A stretch of 64,000 nt of DNA from Rhizobium sp. BT03 (lineage in GTDB: Bacteria > Pseudomonadota > Alphaproteobacteria > Rhizobiales > Rhizobiaceae), in the NCBI RefSeq assembly GCF_030053155.1, contig NZ_CP125644.1:1-64000 (forward strand), given 5' to 3'. The translations under genes were made by a program, and so were the position numbers. Under the pieces are notes generated by a model. The model was given only the letters and a program-made list of their open reading frames with translations, was not told the DNA's origin and ran no database searches. Below, in pieces: positions 57,492 through 64,000 of the stretch (positions are counted from its first letter, which is position 1; every line of letters begins with the position of its first letter).

Positions 57492-58111
57492 CCTCTAGGG
57501 CAATCAAGGCATTCTGGCAGGATAGCAGTGGTGTCAGCCTTGTCGAAGCATTGCTTACCTTTCCGATCGTCATGCTGGTATTCGCCGCCTTCATCGAGTT
57601 CGGCTATGCCATGTCGCAGTGGAATCAGACGGTCAAGGCACTGCAGTATGGCGCCCGTCTGGCGGCGGTATCCGATCCGCTGACGACGAATTTCAATACC
57701 GTTTTCCCGATCGAAGCTGCCGATCCGCTCAACAACGGCAAAGCGGCGCCGAACGATGCCACGATATCCTCGACCTGCGGACCGGCTCTTGCGAATTGCA
57801 GCACGGCGGCATTGAACCGGATTGTCAAGGGAAGCGACAACCTTTGCCAACCAGGAACCGATCCTCACCCCGGTATTTGCGACCTCAATTGGCGCATCAC
57901 GCCGGATAAGCTGATGGTCACCTATCAGCGATCGGGGCTCGGTTATTGGGGCCGGCCGGACGGGCCCGTGCTGACGATGCGGCTGGAGGTGCGCGACATC
58001 ACCTTCGATCTGCCGATCCTCGGCGGGCTGTTGGGACTGAGCGACATCACCATCCCGGCCCATCCGGTGACGATCACGACCGAAGACCTGAAGACCTGCT
58101 CAACCTGCTGA
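57485..58111 (+). CDS. TadE/TadF-like minor pilin
   Basis: This 208-residue second pseudopilin has the motif SSGVSLVEALLTFPIVMLV at about 14-32 (Gly then Glu in the +5 position). The longer soluble domain is Cys-rich (STCGPALANCS, CQPGTDPHPGICD, CSTC at the end). It overlaps tadE, so the two are co-translated. The six or more Cys suggest disulfides in the periplasm, unlike its shorter neighbour. It resembles TadE more than TadF; the exact subclass is open. Confidence 0.83.
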   Translation: MVTSRAIKAFWQDSSGVSLVEALLTFPIVMLVFAAFIEFGYAMSQWNQTVKALQYGARLAAVSDPLTTNFNTVFPIEAADPLNNGKAAPNDATISSTCGPALANCSTAALNRIVKGSDNLCQPGTDPHPGICDLNWRITPDKLMVTYQRSGLGYWGRPDGPVLTMRLEVRDITFDLPILGGLLGLSDITIPAHPVTITTEDLKTCSTC

Positions 58112-58136
58112 CCCTTATCACGCGTAGGAAAGCGAA

Positions 58137-59279
58137 ATGACAGCTCACATGAACATTGCCGCATCCACCAAGATCCTGGTCCTCTCCGACGACGCGGCTG
58201 CAGCGAGCTTCATGCTCGATACGTTCGGGTCGCTTTCGCGCTACGATGTTCGCCATCTGGCACTGAAGACGCTCGGTGAAAAAGGCCGGTTCGATCCGAC
58301 GCAGTTCAACCTGATCGTTCTCGACGTCGACAATGGTGAATTGCTGCAGCGTCAGGAACTCTTCGCGTTTCGCACCAAGTATCGGGACATCCCGCTCGTC
58401 GTCGTCTCCGAAGATCTGCCGGACGACACGCTGCGGCTGCTCTTCCGCCTGAACGGCAACGACTGGCTGAAGAAGCCGCTCGAGCGCCGCGCACTGATAG
58501 ACATGATTTCGACCCATGCACCAGGCACCGGGGCGAGCGACAGCCGGGTGCATGCCGTGGTCTCAGCCGTCGGCGGCGCCGGCGCCAGCATGATCGCTTC
58601 ATCGCTCGCGCATGTGCTGGCCCAGCCGACCAAGAATTACACACCGCGGGTTGACTTGTTCGACACGGATTTTTGCGCCGGGACGCTTGGCTATTATCTC
58701 AATCTCGTCAACGATTACGACTTGAAGCCGGTCATCGCCAATCCTTCCCGGGTCGATCTGGAATTCATCGATCTGGTCAGAAAGCGTCATTCGGGTGGCT
58801 TTTCACTGCTTTCCTTCAAGCAGCCATCCGTCCTTCTGGCGCCGAAGGGCGGCGAACTCGTGCTGCGTATGCTCGACGTGGCCGCCTTCGAGAGCGACCA
58901 CACGATCATCGACATTCCCTATTATGACACGCCGTGGAAATACGATGTGCTCACTTCGGTCAACAGCATCTGCATCGTCACCGAGATGACGGTGCCTGCG
59001 CTTTCTCAAGCCAAGGATCTGTTTGCCAATCTGGTCCGGCTGCGGGGCAGTTCGGCGCAGATATTCATCGTCATCAACAAATACCGTGCCAAGCTTTTCG
59101 GCCTCGGCGTGCGCCGACAACAAACGGAGAAGATCTTCAAGGATATCCCGACGCAGGTCATTGCGGATGACTGGGATACTTTGAGCGAGGCGGCCAACCG
59201 CGGCGTGCTGCCATTTCAAGTGAATTCCCGGGCGCGCTTCTGCACCGCGGTCGGCAAACTTGGAGCGCTGGTGCGATGA
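58137..59279 (+). CDS. cpaE: Pilus localisation/assembly ATPase-like protein CpaE (TadZ)
   Basis: This 380-residue protein has an N-terminal receiver-like domain (about 11-125, with D63 in VLDVDN and Lys at 112-113) and a C-terminal MinD/ParA-like domain (about 137-375; LFDTDF, IIDIPYYDTPW). The Walker A is non-canonical: SAVGGAGASM (143-152) lacks the conserved Lys of KGGxGKT. It is thought to position the pilus machine at the pole. It overlaps the L,D-transpeptidase gene by 4 bases. Confidence 0.9.
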   Translation: MTAHMNIAASTKILVLSDDAAAASFMLDTFGSLSRYDVRHLALKTLGEKGRFDPTQFNLIVLDVDNGELLQRQELFAFRTKYRDIPLVVVSEDLPDDTLRLLFRLNGNDWLKKPLERRALIDMISTHAPGTGASDSRVHAVVSAVGGAGASMIASSLAHVLAQPTKNYTPRVDLFDTDFCAGTLGYYLNLVNDYDLKPVIANPSRVDLEFIDLVRKRHSGGFSLLSFKQPSVLLAPKGGELVLRMLDVAAFESDHTIIDIPYYDTPWKYDVLTSVNSICIVTEMTVPALSQAKDLFANLVRLRGSSAQIFIVINKYRAKLFGLGVRRQQTEKIFKDIPTQVIADDWDTLSEAANRGVLPFQVNSRARFCTAVGKLGALVR

Positions 59280-59848
59280 AGGCGATCGACAGTGGGCGCA
59301 TAAGATCCCGCGCCGCCGGTGCCGGCCTTGCCGTTCTGGCAATTCTGGCCGCCGCCGGAGATGCCGCGGCAGCCGGACTTGTGCCACGCAGCCTCGGGCC
59401 GACGACAAGCGCCGTGGTGACAATCGAAAAAAGCTACGTGGCCGGGACAATCGTCATCGTCACCGCGAACCGTACGCTGGATCTCGTTATCTCTGGCGGA
59501 CGCGCGATCCGCTACAAAATCGGCGTCGGACGAGACGGATTTCGCTGGAGCGGGACCGTCAAGGTTGGACGCAAGGCTGAGTGGCCTGACTGGCGCCCGC
59601 CTGCCGAGATGAAGGCGCGTTCAGCCGGACTTCCGGACCTGGTGCCTGCCGGGCCGCTCAATCCATTGGGCGCTCGCGGGATCTATCTCTACAAGGACAG
59701 GACCGACACGCTCTACCGCATTCATGGAACGAACGAGCAGTCGACCGTCGGGGGTTTCGCGTCGTCGGGCTGTTTTCGCATGAGCAATGCCGACGTCATC
59801 GATCTCTATGAGAGGGTGAAGGTCGGTTCCACGGTGATTGTAAAATAG
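59276..59848 (+). CDS. L,D-transpeptidase (YkuD domain) within the pilus operon
   Basis: This 190-residue exported enzyme has a signal sequence (about 15-33, hydrophobic, Ala-rich). The YkuD catalytic domain carries H150 (RIHGTNE) and the nucleophile C166 in SSGCFRMSN with R168, the canonical HGTN...SxGCxRM arrangement. L,D-transpeptidases form 3-3 peptidoglycan cross-links or attach proteins to murein. Lying between cpaE (4-base overlap) and cpaF (16 bases), it is very likely co-produced with the pilus. This suggests local wall remodelling around the secretin or anchoring of a pilus component. Confidence 0.87.
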   Translation: MKAIDSGRIRSRAAGAGLAVLAILAAAGDAAAAGLVPRSLGPTTSAVVTIEKSYVAGTIVIVTANRTLDLVISGGRAIRYKIGVGRDGFRWSGTVKVGRKAEWPDWRPPAEMKARSAGLPDLVPAGPLNPLGARGIYLYKDRTDTLYRIHGTNEQSTVGGFASSGCFRMSNADVIDLYERVKVGSTVIVK

Positions 59849-59864
59849 TTCAGGGGTGGGAAGC

Positions 59865-61313
59865 ATGGCGAACGGCATCATGGGGCGTTTCTACAAGCAG
59901 CGGGAGCCTGAAAGCCGGGAACATCAGGAGGCGGCCGAACTGTCTTTGGTCGGCGCAGTCCGGGACTTGCCTGCCCAACCGGCCTCTGACAGCGCCACGG
60001 TGGTTGGCGAAGAGGCTTCGCTCGGGCCGGACATGGTTTCCGAGCGGGTCAATCTGCACCGCTACCTGCTCGATCGTATCAACCTCGGGATCCTCGACAC
60101 GCTCGACAACGAGGAGATCGCCACCGAAATCCGACCGTTGGTCAAGGACTATATCCGGAGCAACAACTTTCCGCTGAATGCCAAGGAAATCAATGATCTG
60201 ATCCGCGATATCACCGACGAGATGCTCGGGCTCGGACCGATCGAGCCGCTGCTGGCCGACGACACGATCGCGGATATTCTCATCAACGGCTATAACAGCG
60301 TCTATGTCGAGCGGAGCGGCAAGCTCGAGAGCACCGCCGTGCGTTTCAAAGACGAGGATCATCTCCTTCGGGTGATCAACAAGATCGTCTCGGCGGTGGG
60401 CCGCCGCGTCGACGAGTCGACGCCGATGGTTGACGCCCGCCTCAAGGATGGCTCACGTGTCAACGTCGCCATCAGGCCGATCTCGGTCGATGGTCCGCTC
60501 GTTTCCATTCGCAAATTCACCCGCAAGCCGCTGACATTGGAGCGCCTCGTGCAATATGGCGCCATGGCCGATGCGATGCGCATCCTTCTCAGCGCCGCGG
60601 TCAAGGGCAAGGTGTCCATGGTCATTTCAGGCGGCACCGGCTCCGGCAAGACCACCTTGCTCAACGCTCTCTCCTCGCAGATTTCTCCAAAGGAACGCCT
60701 GATCACCATCGAGGATGCGGCCGAGCTTCAACTGCAGCAGCCACATGTCGGGCGTTTGGAAACCCGGCCGCCGACGCTCGACGGGCGCAACGAGATCCGT
60801 CAACGCGAACTCTTGAAAAACGCCCTGCGCATGCGTCCCGACCGCATCATCGTCGGCGAAGTGCGCGGCGACGAGGCATTCGACATGCTGCAGGCGATGA
60901 ATACCGGTCATGAGGGATCGATGACGACCATTCACGCCAACACGCCTCGCGACGCCGTCGGCCGGCTCGAGCAGATGGTCGGCATGGCCGGGATGCCGAT
61001 GTCGCAGTTGAGCATTCGCTCGCAGATCTCGTCCGCCATCACCATCATCGTGCAGGTGCAGCGCCTGAGCGACGGCAGCCGCAAAGTTGTCTCGATTTCC
61101 GAGATCACCGGCATGGAGGGCGAAGTCGTGCAGATGCAGGAGATTATGAAATTCAAGAAAATCGGCACCGATGAAGGCGGGCGGATCCATGGCGAATTCC
61201 GCGCCACCGGCATCCGGCCGCGGTTCGTCGAGGAATTTGCCGAACTCGGGATCGAGATCCCTGTGGCGATTTTTGATCCGGGTAAACCGCTGCAAACGGG
61301 ACCTGTTCAATGA
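59865..61313 (+). CDS. cpaF: Tad pilus assembly ATPase CpaF (TadA)
   Basis: This 482-residue hexameric secretion ATPase of the VirB11/PilT class powers Flp pilus assembly. Walker A is GGTGSGKT at 256-263. The Asp box and Walker B lie in [15 protein letters not shown] and [21 protein letters not shown] (in pieces), and the His box is in [11 protein letters not shown]. The start at 59865 follows AGGGG eight bases upstream; a GTG three codons earlier is less likely. The stop overlaps tadB by 4 bases. The approximately 60-residue N-terminal extension is poorly conserved. Confidence 0.94.
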   Translation: MANGIMGRFYKQREPESREHQEAAELSLVGAVRDLPAQPASDSATVVGEEASLGPDMVSERVNLHRYLLDRINLGILDTLDNEEIATEIRPLVKDYIRSNNFPLNAKEINDLIRDITDEMLGLGPIEPLLADDTIADILINGYNSVYVERSGKLESTAVRFKDEDHLLRVINKIVSAVGRRVDESTPMVDARLKDGSRVNVAIRPISVDGPLVSIRKFTRKPLTLERLVQYGAMADAMRILLSAAVKGKVSMVISGGTGSGKTTLLNALSSQISPKERLITIEDAAELQLQQPHVGRLETRPPTLDGRNEIRQRELLKNALRMRPDRIIVGEVRGDEAFDMLQAMNTGHEGSMTTIHANTPRDAVGRLEQMVGMAGMPMSQLSIRSQISSAITIIVQVQRLSDGSRKVVSISEITGMEGEVVQMQEIMKFKKIGTDEGGRIHGEFRATGIRPRFVEEFAELGIEIPVAIFDPGKPLQTGPVQ

Positions 61314-62263
61314 CCCTCACTCTGCTTTACGCGACCGTTTTCATAGCGGCCCTTGTTGCTGTCGAAGCGATCATGCGCGGCTACTTCAAGACATCCGAAC
61401 GCCACCGCGCGGTGAACCACCGGCTGAGCTTGCTCGAGGTCAGCGATGATCATCGCAAGACCTATAGCGATATGCTCAAGGAGCGCGGTGCCGGCGACAG
61501 TTGGCGGCAAAGCCCCATGATGCAGCGGCTGCTGCAGTTCTACACCCAGTCGGGGATCAAGTTCGATGCCAGGCGGTTTGCTCTCTTCGCGATCGCTGGC
61601 GGACTTTTGACGTGGGTGGTCGTTCAGTTCCTCGTGCCGAGCACTTTGTTCAGAATACCGGTCTTTCTGTTGATCTGCCTCCTCATCCCTGCACTCTTCG
61701 TCTGGCGTGCCCGGGCGCGCCGCATGAAGAAATTCGAATTGAAGCTGCCTGAAGCGCTCGATGTCGCCAATCGCAGCTTGGCGGCCGGCCATCCGCTGCC
61801 GGCGGCGATTGCTTTGGTGGCGCGCGAGATGCCTGATCCGATCGGCACCGAGTTCGGCCTCCTCTCCGATGAACTCACCTACGGCGTGACACTGGACGAT
61901 GCCCTCGTGAACTTGGGGGACCGGGTCGGCGTCGAGGATCTGAATTTGCTTGCGATATCGTTGAGCGTACAGGCGGGAACCGGCGGAAATCTCGTGGAGA
62001 TCCTGCAGAACCTTTCGAAGACGCTGCGAGACCGGACGATGCTGAGAGCAAAGGTCAGGGCGATTTCCTCGGAAGGACGCATCACGGCGATCTTCATGTC
62101 GGTCTATCCGTTTCTGCTCTACGCGATGATCAAGGCGTTGTCGCCGACCTACTTCGATCCCGTCTGGGACAGCGGCCACGGAACCACCATCGTGTGCGCT
62201 TTGCTGGCCGTCATGGCGATCGGGAATGTCATTCTCTACAAGATGGTCAACTTCGAGTACTGA
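61310..62263 (+). CDS. tadB: Tad pilus inner-membrane platform protein TadB
   Basis: This 317-residue protein has a T2SSF (GspF-like) core domain. An N-terminal helix (about 5-22) and central membrane helices (about 85-130) precede the cytoplasmic helical domain (about 140-270; LPEALDVANRSLAAGHPLP, TGGNLVEILQNLSKTLRDR), and a C-terminal pair of helices follows. It forms the platform with TadC and couples CpaF to pilin extraction. Seven bases separate it from tadC. Confidence 0.93.
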   Translation: MTLTLLYATVFIAALVAVEAIMRGYFKTSERHRAVNHRLSLLEVSDDHRKTYSDMLKERGAGDSWRQSPMMQRLLQFYTQSGIKFDARRFALFAIAGGLLTWVVVQFLVPSTLFRIPVFLLICLLIPALFVWRARARRMKKFELKLPEALDVANRSLAAGHPLPAAIALVAREMPDPIGTEFGLLSDELTYGVTLDDALVNLGDRVGVEDLNLLAISLSVQAGTGGNLVEILQNLSKTLRDRTMLRAKVRAISSEGRITAIFMSVYPFLLYAMIKALSPTYFDPVWDSGHGTTIVCALLAVMAIGNVILYKMVNFEY

Positions 62264-62270
62264 GGCGGTC

Positions 62271-63215
62271 ATGTCGAGTGAGTATGGAATTTACCTCATC
62301 GTCTTCTTTGCAGTGCTGATATTTTCTGCGGCAGCCTCGGAATTGCTTTTTCGACAGCGCGAGGTCTCGGTTCGGGTGTCGAAGAGCTCGGCGGCTACAG
62401 GCGAGGAGGTCCACCTTGGCGACACGACGATTGCCGATCTCGGCGAGGCGGAAAACCGCCTGATCCGTCGCTATTTCGAGATTACGCGACGTGACACCAA
62501 TGTGAACTCCACCCAGAACCGGCTGATACGGGCCGGGTATTTCGCTGCCGGCGCGGTGACCACCTTCCAGGTGGTTCGCGCGGTGATCTGTATCGGCGTG
62601 CTCGTCGCGGCGGTCTGGGCCCTGAACCAGCTCGCGCCGAACATGTCGCAGATCGCGACCCTGATCCTTGCCATGTTTGCTGCGGGCGCGACCTTTATTC
62701 TCGTCAACATCTATATCGACCGGCGTGGCGCCGCCAAGGAGAGGGAGTACCGCCGCCTCTTTCCCGATTTCATGGATATGCTGATCGTCTGCCTCGATGC
62801 GGGAATGAGCATCGAGGCGGCCGCAAACCGTGTTGCCCGGGAATTCGTCGACAAGCGGCAGGACTTCGGCCTGCATCTCTCGATCATGATGCTGGAAGTG
62901 CGGGGCGGCCGGCGATTGCGCGAAGCGCTCGCCAACCTTGCCACCCGCCTGAGGATCGACGAGGCCCGGGCCCTTTCCGTTCTGTTTCGCCAATCGGAGG
63001 AGCTCGGGACCAGCGTAACCCAGACGCTGCGGGTCTACAGCAAGGAAATGCGCGACGTCCGTATTATTCGCGCCGAGGAAAAGGCAAACGCCCTCCCCGT
63101 CAAGATGCTGCTGCCGCTCGGCGCGTTCCTTTTTCCGGTAAGCCTTTTCATCGTTCTTGTACCCGTTGTTATGCGTGTCGTCAGTCTTCTCATCGGCATG
63201 AAACCCGGCGGTTGA
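62271..63215 (+). CDS. tadC: Tad pilus inner-membrane platform protein TadC
   Basis: This 314-residue TadB paralogue has the same GspF-like core (about 175-290; FPDFMDMLIVCLDAGMSIEAA, ELGTSVTQTLRVYSKEMRD). Three to four membrane helices include about 5-24, 100-140 and 285-310. The start at 62271 is chosen because the longer open frame begins inside tadB. Fifteen bases separate it from an AAA ATPase gene that continues beyond the window. Confidence 0.92.
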   Translation: MSSEYGIYLIVFFAVLIFSAAASELLFRQREVSVRVSKSSAATGEEVHLGDTTIADLGEAENRLIRRYFEITRRDTNVNSTQNRLIRAGYFAAGAVTTFQVVRAVICIGVLVAAVWALNQLAPNMSQIATLILAMFAAGATFILVNIYIDRRGAAKEREYRRLFPDFMDMLIVCLDAGMSIEAAANRVAREFVDKRQDFGLHLSIMMLEVRGGRRLREALANLATRLRIDEARALSVLFRQSEELGTSVTQTLRVYSKEMRDVRIIRAEEKANALPVKMLLPLGAFLFPVSLFIVLVPVVMRVVSLLIGMKPGG

Positions 63216-63230
63216 GCCAAGCGAGGTCGT

Positions 63231-64000
63231 ATGCAGTATTCGCTCGAACAGAATCGTAACGATGCCATCGTTTCCCTCGATCCGCGAATGCCGATCGCAC
63301 CGGCAAGCATGGAACAAGCCGGACTGGATCCGTCGTTCCTGCTTCGGCTGGCGTCAAAATGCGCGGCCGAGCAGGATACTATCACGGCCTCTCATCTGAC
63401 TGAGCGGATGAAACTGCCGAAAGTGATCATCAACATCCTGATCAAGGAACTCGTAAAACTTGCATACCTCGAGGCGCGCGGCCTGGCTGGTGAGGATGTG
63501 AGGTCCGATGTTCGATATGCGCTGTCAATGAAGGGGTTCGAATATGCCCACGCGGCCTCGCGTCAATGCCAATATGTCGGGCCCGCGCCGGTGTCGCTGG
63601 ACGCGTTCTGCCGACAAGTCGGTTTGCAATCCATCCATGACGAGCGCGTGACCCCGGAGCGGCTGACCGAGAGTCTTGACGGGCTGGTGCTCGCAGACGC
63701 CTTGGTCGAAAAACTCGGCCCGGCCCTGAACTCCGGTCGATCTATCCTGCTTTACGGGCCACCCGGAAACGGAAAGACGAGCATCGCCGAGCGGACGTCA
63801 CAGCTGTTTCGCCAAACAATCTGGGTGCCTTATGCCATCGAGGTCGGCGGCCATGTCATCAGTTTCTATGACGAGGCAGTGCATCACCCGCCGTCGGAGT
63901 CCGATACAGACTCCTATCCGAAAGCGGATCAACGTTGGATCGAATGCCGCCGTCCGGTGATCAAGACGGGCGGGGAATTGACCCTCGATCAGCTCGATCT
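63231..64000 (+). CDS. AAA-family ATPase, partial (cut by window end)
   Basis: This open frame of at least 256 codons runs through the window end. It starts at ATG 63231, 15 bases after tadC, behind GCGAGG. The N-terminal about 35-120 residues look like a winged-helix domain (SHLTERMKLPKVIINILIKEL, LAYLEARGL). Residues about 172-184 have Walker A YGPPGNGKTSI (GPPGNGKT at 176-183). The C-terminal part is missing, so Walker B is not seen. The function is unknown. Tight spacing to tadC suggests it belongs to the pilus operon; it could be a regulator or remodelling ATPase. Confidence 0.85.
   Translation, partial: MQYSLEQNRNDAIVSLDPRMPIAPASMEQAGLDPSFLLRLASKCAAEQDTITASHLTERMKLPKVIINILIKELVKLAYLEARGLAGEDVRSDVRYALSMKGFEYAHAASRQCQYVGPAPVSLDAFCRQVGLQSIHDERVTPERLTESLDGLVLADALVEKLGPALNSGRSILLYGPPGNGKTSIAERTSQLFRQTIWVPYAIEVGGHVISFYDEAVHHPPSESDTDSYPKADQRWIECRRPVIKTGGELTLDQLD

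Noticed and set aside
1..64000. CRISPR arrays, tRNA or rRNA genes, riboswitches
   Set aside because: I saw no regularly spaced short repeats and recognised no tRNA, rRNA or riboswitch pattern on either strand; a short RNA gene could be missed by eye.

Overview
The window is high-GC DNA of an alphaproteobacterium. The gene set (rhizobial-type Tad pilus locus, large catabolic repertoire, ISNCY-type insertion sequence) points to Rhizobium or a close relative. That assignment is an inference from gene content and protein resemblance. I cannot tell chromosome from megaplasmid, and I saw no rRNA, tRNA, CRISPR array or replication origin.

Region 1 (1-12 kb). Two branched-chain-amino-acid-type ABC ATPases and an AraC regulator open the window. 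A minus-strand NTF2-like/MoaF-like/SDR trio follows. Next comes an almost complete homoprotocatechuate meta-cleavage pathway on the minus strand, transcribed hpaF-hpaE-hpaD-(hairpin)-gabD-hpaG-hpaH-hpaI, which takes 3,4-dihydroxyphenylacetate to pyruvate and succinate. The hydroxylase that feeds it (hpaB-hpaC, with a divergent hpaA-type regulator) lies 17 kb away at 27.5-30.6 kb. Divergent from hpaF are an AraC regulator, an outer-membrane SphA/MetA-pathway protein, an MFS transporter and an amidase (11.6-16.4 kb).

Region 2 (16.6-27.5 kb). A divergon is centred on an IclR regulator. Leftward run IclR, a Tm-1-like protein, a HAD phosphatase, two class III PLP enzymes and an APH-type kinase. 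Rightward run an APC permease, a PuuC-like aldehyde dehydrogenase and a P450. The kinase next to an AGXT2L-like PLP enzyme looks like a phosphorylate-then-eliminate pathway for a hydroxylated or amino-alcohol substrate. The hpaF/araC intergenic region and the IclR/permease intergenic region share an ACTTAACAYG motif, so the two systems may be co-regulated.

Region 3 (30.6-48.5 kb). This is an accessory amino-acid and amine catabolic zone: DMT transporter, two related two-domain GNATs, an M20 peptidase-GhrA-cupin operon, a bicupin, two FAD amine-oxidase/aldehyde-dehydrogenase pairs in tandem, a haloacid dehalogenase-type hydrolase, a class III transaminase, Lrp, a tartrate-dehydrogenase-type enzyme and a LysR regulator.

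Region 4 (48.5-51.5 kb). This is a decayed junction: a headless, frameshifted LacI remnant abuts the C-terminal remnant of a VapC-type PIN toxin. An intact ISNCY-family element with 5-bp TAGCC target duplications follows, directly next to a truncated second copy of the same element.

Region 5 (51.5-64 kb). A Tad/Flp pilus locus: cpaA on the minus strand, then pilA, cpaB, cpaC, a small lipoprotein, tadG, two tadE-like genes, cpaE, an L,D-transpeptidase, cpaF, tadB, tadC and an AAA ATPase cut by the window end. The genes from cpaB onward are tightly packed or overlapping. A murein cross-linking enzyme inside the pilus operon, and an AAA ATPase at its end, are the less ordinary members.
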